From an uncultured Bacilli bacterium (GTDB taxonomy: Bacteria; Bacillota_I; Bacilli_A; RF39; UBA660): a DNA stretch of 47,466 nt. Of this stretch, positions 25,368-32,200 are shown piece by piece. The stretch covers positions 1 through 47,466 of the forward strand of contig CANRJV010000006.1 of the NCBI GenBank assembly GCA_947631045.1, in the 5' to 3' direction. The first letter of the stretch is position 1. Each line of letters begins with the position of its first letter. The notes below the pieces were generated by a model that worked only from the letters and a program-made list of their open reading frames with translations, was not told the DNA's origin and did not search any database. The position numbers and the translations under genes were made by a program.

Positions 25368-25479
25368 AAAACAACGCCTAACTCATCACTGAATTAGGCT
25401 CTCTCAACTTAGATCAGGCAACATCCAACACTAGAATATTTGAATGTTCCTTTTTTAGTGTATTCAAGTTTCCTTGACA
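25368..25479 (-). ncRNA. Antisense antitoxin-like RNA 4
   Basis: Minus-strand promoter at 25485-25514; hairpin GCCTAATTC/GAGTTAGGC at 25376-25399 followed by a T-rich run. Confidence 0.7.
25420..25457 (+). terminator. Terminator of toxin-like mRNA 4
   Basis: AACAT/ATGTT stem with a long loop, followed by TTTTTT on the plus strand; weaker than in units 2 and 3. Confidence 0.45.
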
Positions 25480-25484
25480 TATTC

Positions 25485-25514
25485 ATTATACTACATTTTA
25501 ATTCATTTTGTCAA
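25485..25514 (-). promoter_or_regulatory. Promoter of antisense RNA 4
   Basis: TTGACA-18-TATAAT on the minus strand. Confidence 0.8.
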
Positions 25515-25540
25515 AAAAGATACCTTATCTCTAAAGTATC
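25513..25540 (-). terminator. Terminator of surface gene L
   Basis: GATAC/GTATC stem then TTTTTT on the minus strand. Confidence 0.65.
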
Positions 25541-25556
25541 TTCTCTATACTAATTT

Positions 25557-25664
25557 GTAAATAATTGTTTTTACAATTACCACAAGTTTTTTGTGGAAAG
25601 GTTTGTGAGAATGAATTCTAGGGTGTTTGCGAGTCCCTAAAATTTATTTAAACAATTTATTTAC
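25557..25664 (-). promoter_or_regulatory. Structured 3' UTR element, copy 7 (after surface gene L)
   Basis: Second sequence type, as copies 5 and 6, with stem TAGGG/CCCTA and loop TCGCAAAC. The 687-bp gap 24994-25680 otherwise holds the gene K promoter and unit 4. Confidence 0.7.
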
Positions 25665-25680
25665 TAATTTAGTAACTTAA

Positions 25681-27006
25681 TTAATTATTTTCTTTTCTTT
25701 TTGTAGAAAAACCAACAGATACTAGACTTACTACACCTAAACTAGCATAAACTAAGATATTATCGCTAGTCTTTGGTACATTAGGTACATCAGGATTTGT
25801 TGTTCCTGGATCTGTTGTTTGCGTTCCATCTCCAGTATTCGGACCTTGTTGTTCTGGTTCAGTAGTTGCAGTAGTTCCTACTGTTACTACTCCACCTTCA
25901 TTTGTAACTGTAGCATTTCCAGTTAATGCTTTAACTGCAGCTGCAGCCGTTTGATAAACATCATCGCCAACTAATACATCATCAACAATAGCTCCAATAA
26001 ATGATCCTCCACTAATCATATTAGCATGGTTAGCTAAGAAATTTTTATCTGCTATATTAATAGCTGGTAATTGATTTCCATCATCATCTTTTCCACTTGT
26101 GAAAGTTCCTTTACTTATTGCATAAGTTCCTTTAGTTGAACTTGAACCTACTGCAAAATATAAACTGTAACTTCCTTTATGTGTACTAATTAATTCACCA
26201 CCAGTAATATTTAAAGCATTTTTATTATTTCCTGTAGGATTAGCAATTTTTACTGCATTTGATCCTGTTGAAGTGATTTTTCCACCACTAATATTTAATG
26301 TTCCATTAGTAAGTGCAAAAACAGTTTTATCAGCTTCATAACTTCCACCTAGAACATTTACTACACTATTACCTGCATCTAATGTTACTAATGAGCCACT
26401 TAATGATGTTCCTGTTACATCAGCATTTAAATTAACAGTAAGATCCCTATCTTGACCATTATCACAATCAATTATTTCATTTTTAAGATCCCAAGTACCA
26501 TTAATATTAACTTCAGTTTTCTTCGAAGCATCTTTTACTTTTATAACTGCTCCACTTATATTAGTACCATCTACTGTAACATCCTTTTCGATTGTTAATG
26601 TTGATGCATCATCTGTAGAATAAACTTCAATCGCATTTGTTACTGATGATGCAGCATCAATTGTACCATTTTTAATAGTAACATTAGCACCTTTAATTAT
26701 AAGTTTCTTACCATTACTTATAGTAAGTTTATTATCATTTAAGTTGATTGTAACATCTGTATCAATAGTGTTATCTGAAGTCATAGTAGCATTTTTTAAA
26801 AGTACTATTTCTCCTCCTTTATTTGTTTTGGCAGCATCAATAGCATCTCTTATAGTTGCAGCACAACTATACTTACTATCGCCAAGATCAACATAAAAGT
26901 TACCAGTACATTTTGCTGGATCAGTTTCAATTGTTCCAGCATAAACGCCCATAGTCATTGCAGCCATTGCCACAAGACCAATTGCAAACATTTTTAAATT
27001 TTTCAT
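25681..27006 (-). CDS. Sortase-anchored beta-helix-like surface protein L
   Basis: A 441-residue MKNLKMF-group protein, signal peptide ending near VYA-GTI, two Cys near the N-terminus (AKCTGN, YSCAAT). Beta-helix coils (LNISGGKIT, LNITGGELI, YAISKGTF) reach about residue 370. Then a Pro/Thr stalk, VPKTSDN (S instead of N), a membrane helix and KRKENN. It is the promoter-distal end of the island; its promoter has nine G. Confidence 0.92.
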   Translation of the reverse strand: MKNLKMFAIGLVAMAAMTMGVYAGTIETDPAKCTGNFYVDLGDSKYSCAATIRDAIDAAKTNKGGEIVLLKNATMTSDNTIDTDVTINLNDNKLTISNGKKLIIKGANVTIKNGTIDAASSVTNAIEVYSTDDASTLTIEKDVTVDGTNISGAVIKVKDASKKTEVNINGTWDLKNEIIDCDNGQDRDLTVNLNADVTGTSLSGSLVTLDAGNSVVNVLGGSYEADKTVFALTNGTLNISGGKITSTGSNAVKIANPTGNNKNALNITGGELISTHKGSYSLYFAVGSSSTKGTYAISKGTFTSGKDDDGNQLPAINIADKNFLANHANMISGGSFIGAIVDDVLVGDDVYQTAAAAVKALTGNATVTNEGGVVTVGTTATTEPEQQGPNTGDGTQTTDPGTTNPDVPNVPKTSDNILVYASLGVVSLVSVGFSTKRKENN

Positions 27007-27035
27007 CTTTTTTCCTCTTTCCTTTCTATGTGTTA

Positions 27036-27066
27036 ATTATACCCCCCCCCGTATTCGATTTGTCAA
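27036..27066 (-). promoter_or_regulatory. G-tract promoter of surface gene L
   Basis: TTGACA - 19 - TATAAT on the minus strand with nine G at 27042-27050. Confidence 0.85.
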
Positions 27067-27181
27067 TACTTATTTTTGTTAATTTCTGTCAATCTTTGTT
27101 TTCATACAAAAAAGATATAATTCCTCTATATTATATTTCTTATTTTATTTTTTGATTACATTTTAAAAAAAGTTTCTTATT

Positions 27182-27225
27182 GTCCGCATATTTTTGTTGA
27201 CAAAGAGATATTTAGATAATAAAAT
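27182..27225 (+). promoter_or_regulatory. GTCCGCAT box and promoter of hairpin RNA 1
   Basis: GTCCGCATATTTTT, TTGACA, 17 bases, TAAAAT on the plus strand. Confidence 0.8.
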
Positions 27226-27231
27226 AAAATT

Positions 27232-27296
27232 AGAAAAGGGCTGGTCGTGGCGCGTGTAGGGTATTTTATACTCTGTGCTGCGGTCGGTCCTTTTTT
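27232..27296 (+). ncRNA. Hairpin small RNA 1
   Basis: A predicted ~65-nt RNA that is almost entirely one long interrupted hairpin ending in a T run. Outer helix GGGCUGG.../...GGUCC, middle GCGC/GUGC, top GGGUAU-UUU-AUACUC. Compared with copies 2 and 3, several bases differ but pairs are kept (A-U to G-C in the top helix, A-U to G.U in the outer helix). It converges on the broken nuclease-like toxin gene and is antisense to its 3' end. Confidence 0.7.
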
Positions 27297-27797
27297 ACTT
27301 TCTCTTATATGCTTTTATTAATTTGTTTCTCTCTATTAGTATTATTTGCTTTACCCATTTTCTTTTGGGATCATCAAATAATTTGTTAATTTGATTTATA
27401 AATAAATTATTTATTGAATGCTTATTATTTATAATTAAAATAAAATTATTTGCTTGTTCTTTATTTAATTTTATCTTACTATCTATGTTTCTACTTCCAT
27501 TACCTTTTATTTCTTTCAAATCCCATTTTTCATTGGTATCTTTTACCATGTAATCGGAAGTTTGGATATTTTCGGGTTCATTAATTCTTGGAAGCATATA
27601 AATATCTTTATTAAGTAATTTTGCTAAAAACATTCCTACTTCTTTTTCTTTAGGAGTATAATCTAAAACGACCTTTTTACCATCAACATAATATTTTTTA
27701 CCATGATGTTCATAATATTTAGCATCATATACCTGGCCTTTATTTAATTTTAAATTCTTTTCATAAATATTATCCTTTCACTATTATTATTCGTCAC
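27295..27797 (-). pseudogene. Broken nuclease-like toxin gene (copy A)
   Basis: Homologous to the intact gene at 28036-28611 over its whole length, but ~70 bases near the 5' end are missing, which shifts the frame after MTNNNSER. The remaining long frame has no start until an internal ATG at 27633 (112 residues, MFLAKLLNKD...), losing the first ~78 residues including HHGKKYYVDGKK. The core SDYMVKD...KWDLKEIKGNG survives. A product from the internal ATG is possible but would lack a conserved third of the protein. Confidence 0.7.
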
Positions 27798-27853
27798 CAA
27801 AGGCTTATTTCCTTTTTTTAAAAGAAAGTTTTTTATAAAAATTGCAACTTTTT

Positions 27854-27890
27854 TGCCAATTCTTATATAATTGGTAATATATTTGGTAAT
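27854..27890 (-). promoter_or_regulatory. Promoter/operator of broken toxin gene A
   Basis: TTGGCA -35 box, inverted repeat CCAATT/AATTGG, and two direct TTGGTAAT repeats 12 bases apart. The same set precedes toxin gene B. Confidence 0.5.
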
Positions 27891-27922
27891 TTATATAAAA
27901 TTTTTAAAAAAAGTTTTATATT

Positions 27923-27966
27923 GTCCGCATATTTTTGTTGACAAAGAGATATTTAGATAATAAAAT
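27923..27966 (+). promoter_or_regulatory. GTCCGCAT box and promoter of hairpin RNA 2
   Basis: GTCCGCATATTTTT, TTGACA, 17 bases, TAAAAT on the plus strand. Confidence 0.8.
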
Positions 27967-27972
27967 GAAATT

Positions 27973-28037
27973 AGAAAAGGACCTATCGTGGCGCATGTAG
28001 GATATTTTATATCCGGTGCTGCGGTCGGTCCTTTTTT
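27973..28037 (+). ncRNA. Hairpin small RNA 2
   Basis: A ~65-nt RNA: GGACC ... GGUCC outer helix, GCGC/GUGC, GGAUAU-UUU-AUAUCC top, then TTTTTT. Its terminator reaches the stop codon of the convergent intact toxin gene B, so it is complementary to that gene's 3' untranslated region. A possible antitoxin RNA. Confidence 0.72.
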
Positions 28038-28611
28038 ACTTTCTTTTATATGCTTTTATTAATTTATTCCTCTCTATTAGTATTATTTGTTTTAGCCATT
28101 TCCTTCTAATAGGATTATCGTATATTTTTTCTACTTGCTTAATTAAATCTTTATTTAGAATTTTTTGCTTACTATTGTCTATTATAAAATTATTTGCTTG
28201 TTCTTTATTTAATTTTATTTTACTATCTATATTTCTATTTCCATTACCTTTTATTTCTTTCAAATCCCATTTTTCATTTGTATCTTTCACCATATAATCT
28301 GATGTTTGGATATTTTTAGGGTAATTTACTTTAGGAAGCATATAAATATCTTTATTAAGTAATCTTGCTAAAAACATTCCTACTTCTTTTTCTTTAAGAG
28401 TATAATCTAAAATAACTTTTTTACCATCAACATAATATTTTTTACCATGATGTTCATAACATTTAGCATCATGTACTTTACCTTTATTTAATTTTAAATT
28501 TTTTTCATAAATATTTGTTATATCTTCATAATTTTTCTCTTTAACTTTAATCATAATAATGTCTTTAAAAAACTCTTTGTTTTTTGTCCTTTCACTATTA
28601 TTATTCGTCAC
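28036..28611 (-). CDS. Nuclease-like toxin, intact copy B (BECR-fold type, tentative)
   Basis: A 191-residue basic protein with GTG start. The segment about residues 100-140, SDYMVKDTNEKWDLKEIKGNG followed by a Lys-rich helix and NNFIID, resembles nuclease domains attached to CdiA C-termini and phage head proteins (Barnase/EndoU/ColicinE5-D/RelE, 'BECR' fold); His in HHGKKYYVDGKK and the WDLKE acid/Lys pair are candidate active-site residues. That assignment is from pattern memory and is moderate. No immunity protein lies beside it; instead a hairpin RNA converges on its 3' end. The start is uncertain: an ATG at residue 20 is an alternative. Confidence 0.65.
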   Translation of the reverse strand: MTNNNSERTKNKEFFKDIIMIKVKEKNYEDITNIYEKNLKLNKGKVHDAKCYEHHGKKYYVDGKKVILDYTLKEKEVGMFLARLLNKDIYMLPKVNYPKNIQTSDYMVKDTNEKWDLKEIKGNGNRNIDSKIKLNKEQANNFIIDNSKQKILNKDLIKQVEKIYDNPIRRKWLKQIILIERNKLIKAYKRK

Positions 28612-28668
28612 CTAAGAGCTTATTTCCTTTTTTTAAAAGAAAGTTTTTTATAAAAATAATAACTTTTT

Positions 28669-28705
28669 TGCCAATTCTTATATAATTGGTAATAAATTTG
28701 GTAAT
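28669..28705 (-). promoter_or_regulatory. Promoter/operator of toxin gene B
   Basis: TTGGCA overlapping the inverted repeat CCAATT/AATTGG, with two direct TTGGTAAT repeats 12 bases apart; suggests autoregulation or a dedicated repressor. Confidence 0.5.
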
Positions 28706-28737
28706 TTATATAAATATTTTCAATTTTTTTCAATAAT

Positions 28738-28781
28738 GTCCGCATATTTTTGTTGACATTGAATTATTTAGATAATAAAAT
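28738..28781 (+). promoter_or_regulatory. GTCCGCAT box and promoter of hairpin RNA 3
   Basis: GTCCGCATATTTTT, TTGACA, 17 bases, TAAAAT on the plus strand. The spacer sequence differs from copies 1 and 2 while both boxes are kept. Confidence 0.8.
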
Positions 28782-28787
28782 GAAATT

Positions 28788-28852
28788 AGAAAAGGACCTA
28801 TCGTGGCGCATGTAGGATATTTTATATCCGGTGCTGCGGTCGGTCCTTTTTT
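28788..28852 (+). ncRNA. Hairpin small RNA 3 (orphan)
   Basis: Same sequence as hairpin RNA 2 in the transcribed part. It converges on the PBP gene (ends 28865) rather than a toxin gene, and also serves as a terminator there. Confidence 0.7.
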
Positions 28853-28864
28853 ATTTTTTTTAAA

Positions 28865-30964
28865 TTATTCACTTAAAGTTACTTCTAAAGTTAAATCATC
28901 ACTAATAGCGGTACCAGCTGGAGCACTTTGACTTGTTACATAACCATAGCCATTAGTTTGAAGATTTAAGCCAATTAAATTAGCATAAGTCCTTACTTCA
29001 TTTAAACTCCAGCCCGTTAAATCTTCTAAAACATAATCATGATTATTACTAATTAAAAATACTTTACTACCCTCTAGGGCTTTAGTTCCTTTTTCAGGAT
29101 ATTGGTTAATAATATATTTTCCTGTACCTATGGAATAAACTTTTAAGGCCGAATTGGTTAAAGCATCTTTAACGGAACTCACTTCTTTACTGATATAATT
29201 ATCCATCGTTACGACTTTACTATCTTTATTAGGATTAACATTTTCAATGCCTAAATAAGAAACAATATTATCGACTACTTTAGTAAGTTCTTCAGCAATA
29301 GGTTTCGCACTTGAAGAATTTAATTGTTGTGCAGCAACATAAATAATATACTTAGGATCTTCTTTGGGGAATATGCCGGCAAAAGAACGAACATAATCAT
29401 AAGCACCATTTAAATATCCACCACTTTTAGAAGCTATTTGGGCAGTACCGGTTTTTCCAATCATGGTTGTTTTAGTAGGTTGCCATATTTTAGAAGAACT
29501 CATTCCTTCATAGACAACTTTATACATTAAATCTTTCATATAATCCGTTGTTTCTTTACTAAATACTTTAGCTACTTCGGTTCTTTCTCCTTTATAAACA
29601 GTTTCACCTTTGGCATTAACAATTTTATCAACAATATAAGGTTTGATAGTTGTACCATCATTAGTAAGGCTAGATAGGGCTTGTAACATTTGAATCGGAG
29701 TTACACTAATACCTTGGCCAAAACCGGCATTAGCAAGTTCGGTTTCATAATGAAAATCGACAACTCCCGAAGCTTCACTAGAAAGCTCAATACCAGTCTT
29801 AGAACCAAAACCTAATTTTTTATAATAATCCGTTAATTTTTCTACTCCTAGGCGTCTTGCAATAATCGTAGCGGCCACGTTAGATGAATAAGTAAAGCCC
29901 GTATTAAAAGAAATATCGCCCCAACCTTGACCTTTATTGTGGTCTTTAATTGTAGCATCAGCCACTTTTATTTGTCCAGAATGATATAATTCATCACCAT
30001 TATAAATACCTTCTTCAATGGCACTCGCAAAGGAGAAGGTCTTCATGGTACTTCCCGGTTCATAAGTATAACTTACTAAAGGATTCATATAAATAGTTAA
30101 ACCTTCCCGATCATTAGGATCAAAATTAGGAACTGTGGAACTCGCCACAATAGCGCCAGTTTTGGCATCCATAACGGTCACAATTAACCATTCCATTTGA
30201 TAATTTTGGGCTAAATTATTGGTCATGGTTTCGGTAAACCATTGAATATCACTATCTAAAGTTAAATATATATCATCACCATTAACAGCCTCTTCCGTAA
30301 TTACTTCCGCACTAGGAAGCGTATAACCATAAGCATCGGTTTGATAAGTCGTAGATCCATTGGTGCCACTTAATTCTTTATTATAATAAGCCTCTATTCC
30401 CAGTTCGCCAATGATTTCGCCATCTTCATTACCATTGGGCTTTTTAGCATAACCAATAATATAAGAAGCAAAAGAACCGGTACTATAAGTTCTTCTTTGA
30501 CTTTGAATAAAATCAATTCCTGGTAAATCTAAAGCTTCAATTTTATTTTTTAAAGATTCCGTGATATTATTTCCTTTAGTTCCAAATTCGACTTGATAAC
30601 GGCCTTCTTTATTAAGACGCTCCATCGCTTCATCATAAGGAATACCTAAATATTCATTAAGCATTTTGGCGGTAGCATCTTTATCCACCACATAATCTTT
30701 TTCTCTTTTAGGGTCTAAGTAAGCAATAATTTTATAGGAATTAACAACGGAGGCTAAAACTTCGCCTTCATTATCATAAATATTGCCTCTTTTAGCATAA
30801 ATTGTTTCCGTTTTAGTATTTCGATTACTAGCTAAATTATGTAAATTAATGCCATCGACTTCACTACTTAAAGAAACAAAAGATAATTTAATTATTATGG
30901 CAATGAAAAGAAAAGCCACAATTAAGATAAACACTTTTGGTATTCTTACTGTAACTTTTCGCAT
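28865..30964 (-). CDS. ftsI: Class B penicillin-binding protein with two PASTA domains (FtsI/PbpB type)
   Basis: A 699-residue septal or sporulation peptidoglycan transpeptidase. Membrane anchor at about 11-30, a dimerisation domain (about 50-215, with RGNIYDNEGEVLA), and a transpeptidase domain with STMK (S305, K308), SSN (360-362) and KTGTAQ. Two C-terminal PASTA domains follow (about 580-700, MDNYISKEV... and LEDLTGWSL...). Last gene of the mraZ-rsmH-ftsL cluster. Either FtsI/PbpB or its sporulation relative SpoVD would fit; position favours the division role. Confidence 0.93.
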   Translation of the reverse strand: MRKVTVRIPKVFILIVAFLFIAIIIKLSFVSLSSEVDGINLHNLASNRNTKTETIYAKRGNIYDNEGEVLASVVNSYKIIAYLDPKREKDYVVDKDATAKMLNEYLGIPYDEAMERLNKEGRYQVEFGTKGNNITESLKNKIEALDLPGIDFIQSQRRTYSTGSFASYIIGYAKKPNGNEDGEIIGELGIEAYYNKELSGTNGSTTYQTDAYGYTLPSAEVITEEAVNGDDIYLTLDSDIQWFTETMTNNLAQNYQMEWLIVTVMDAKTGAIVASSTVPNFDPNDREGLTIYMNPLVSYTYEPGSTMKTFSFASAIEEGIYNGDELYHSGQIKVADATIKDHNKGQGWGDISFNTGFTYSSNVAATIIARRLGVEKLTDYYKKLGFGSKTGIELSSEASGVVDFHYETELANAGFGQGISVTPIQMLQALSSLTNDGTTIKPYIVDKIVNAKGETVYKGERTEVAKVFSKETTDYMKDLMYKVVYEGMSSSKIWQPTKTTMIGKTGTAQIASKSGGYLNGAYDYVRSFAGIFPKEDPKYIIYVAAQQLNSSSAKPIAEELTKVVDNIVSYLGIENVNPNKDSKVVTMDNYISKEVSSVKDALTNSALKVYSIGTGKYIINQYPEKGTKALEGSKVFLISNNHDYVLEDLTGWSLNEVRTYANLIGLNLQTNGYGYVTSQSAPAGTAISDDLTLEVTLSE

Positions 30965-30972
30965 TATTATCC

Positions 30973-31269
30973 CTACTCTCCAACTTTAACTATGTTATCA
31001 CTATTATATGACAAACCATATAAAGCGGCAATCTTTTGGATATTTTCAATACTAACTAATTCATCAATTTGCATCTCTAAACTTTCATTAGTATTCTCTT
31101 GTTTTTCAATTTTATTTTTTAATTTTTCAGTTTCAATATTTGTTTGACTTAATAAAGCCTTCGAAAAGACATTTGCAGTGGGAATCGAAATAAGTAAAAA
31201 GACCAGTAAAGCATACATAAACTTTTCTCCTTTTAGTAATTTTAATCTTTTCATCTTTCTTCTTGGCAT
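30973..31269 (-). CDS. ftsL: FtsL-like division protein
   Basis: A 98-residue single-pass protein: basic N-terminus (MPRRKMKRLKLL), membrane segment about 16-36, then a heptad-like coiled coil (TEKLKNKIEKQENTNESLE). Short length, membrane topology and location between rsmH and the PBP fit FtsL, which forms a trimer with FtsB/DivIC and FtsQ/DivIB at the septum. FtsL is poorly conserved in sequence, so the name rests on context. Confidence 0.8.
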   Translation of the reverse strand: MPRRKMKRLKLLKGEKFMYALLVFLLISIPTANVFSKALLSQTNIETEKLKNKIEKQENTNESLEMQIDELVSIENIQKIAALYGLSYNSDNIVKVGE

Positions 31270-31270
31270 T

Positions 31271-32200
31271 TTATTGAATCCTTTCTATTATTCTTAATTT
31301 CGCACTATGACTCCGACTATTTTCCTCTAATTCTTTTTCACTTGGAGTAATCGGCTTTTTATTGATAATTTTTATTTTGGGTTTATATTCTTCCGGAATA
31401 TCGGGAAGTCCTTTCAAGATATCCGGTACTTCACTAAATTTTTTAAAAGTATTCTTAACAATCCGATCTTCTAAAGAATGGAAAGTAATAACACTCATTC
31501 TACCACCCTTCTTTAGTAAATCAATTGCTTCCGGTAAAACAGAGGCTAAAACATCAAGTTCCTGATTTACCTCAATTCTTAAGGCTTGAAATATTTTTCT
31601 TTCCGGATGATTTTTAAAATAATAATTAGCTCCCACGCCTTTTTTAATTATTTCGACTAATTCTAAAGTTGTTTTAATTTCTTTTTCTTGACGATATTTG
31701 ACAATAGCTTTACTAATGGCTTTAGCCATTTTTTCTTCCCCATAAGTGAAGAACAGATGGTTTAATTCGTCTTCTTTATAAGTATTAACAATTTTTGAAG
31801 CTGTAAGCGAATTATCTAAATTCATCCGCATATCTAAAGGGGCATCACTCATAAAAGAAAAACCGCGTTCTGATTCATCAATTTGGGGAGATGAAAAACC
31901 TAAGTCAAAGATAATCCCATCAACCGCTGAAATATTAATTTCTTTTAAAGCCTTTTTTAAATACGCAAAATTAATCGGTAAGATTTGATAGTTATTTCCA
32001 ATCTCTTTTAAAATGCTATCGGCATACTCTCTGGCTTCTTCATCTTGGTCAATTCCAATTAGAAAGCCTTTAGGAGAAAGTCTTTTTAATATTTCTTTAC
32101 TCATGCCGGCATAACCTAGGGTAGCATCAACATAAATACCATCTTCTTTAATATTTAAAGAAGCCATAATTTCTTTAAGCATGACACTATAATGTTTCAC
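31271..32200 (-). CDS. rsmH: 16S rRNA (cytosine1402-N4)-methyltransferase RsmH
   Basis: A SAM-dependent methyltransferase acting on C1402 of 16S rRNA. Residues VKHYSVMLKE, DATLGYAGMS (SAM site), GIDQDEEA, DGIIFDLGFSSPQID and the C-terminal RSHSAKLRIIER are typical of RsmH/MraW. I start at the GTG at 32200, preceded by GAGGG and overlapping the mraZ stop codon, giving 309 residues; a longer frame would run nine residues further into mraZ without a ribosome site. Translational coupling to mraZ is likely. Confidence 0.93.
   Translation of the reverse strand: MKHYSVMLKEIMASLNIKEDGIYVDATLGYAGMSKEILKRLSPKGFLIGIDQDEEAREYADSILKEIGNNYQILPINFAYLKKALKEINISAVDGIIFDLGFSSPQIDESERGFSFMSDAPLDMRMNLDNSLTASKIVNTYKEDELNHLFFTYGEEKMAKAISKAIVKYRQEKEIKTTLELVEIIKKGVGANYYFKNHPERKIFQALRIEVNQELDVLASVLPEAIDLLKKGGRMSVITFHSLEDRIVKNTFKKFSEVPDILKGLPDIPEEYKPKIKIINKKPITPSEKELEENSRSHSAKLRIIERIQ

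Noticed and set aside
6822-25664. 3' UTR elements as integron attC sites
   Set aside because: They fold and vary like attC, but no integrase is present, genes carry their own promoters, and the GTT core-site pattern could not be placed convincingly.
18563-25680. Insertion sequences in the large gaps
   Set aside because: No transposase frame or terminal inverted repeats with target duplications are visible; the repeats are explained by the toxin units and UTR elements.
5202-27006. Long plus-strand reading frames antisense to the surface genes (for example around 6079-6411, 12182-12592, 16264-16614)
   Set aside because: They mirror the repetitive Thr/Val/Gly codons of the real genes, lack ribosome sites and have low-complexity Pro/Leu/Ser translations.
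8349-27050. Varying G tracts as sequencing error
   Set aside because: One tract could be miscounted, but eight promoters share the tract at the same site and the six-G form has different flanks. Exact lengths should still be confirmed from reads.
27232-28852. Hairpin RNAs as simple bidirectional terminators only
   Set aside because: They probably also terminate, but the conserved GTCCGCAT/TTGACA/TAAAAT promoter in all three copies and the multi-part helix argue for a dedicated RNA gene.
27182-28860. Hairpin RNAs as a type III (ToxIN-like) antitoxin
   Set aside because: Type III antitoxins are tandem repeats on the toxin strand upstream of the toxin; here a single hairpin is driven by a conserved promoter on the opposite strand.
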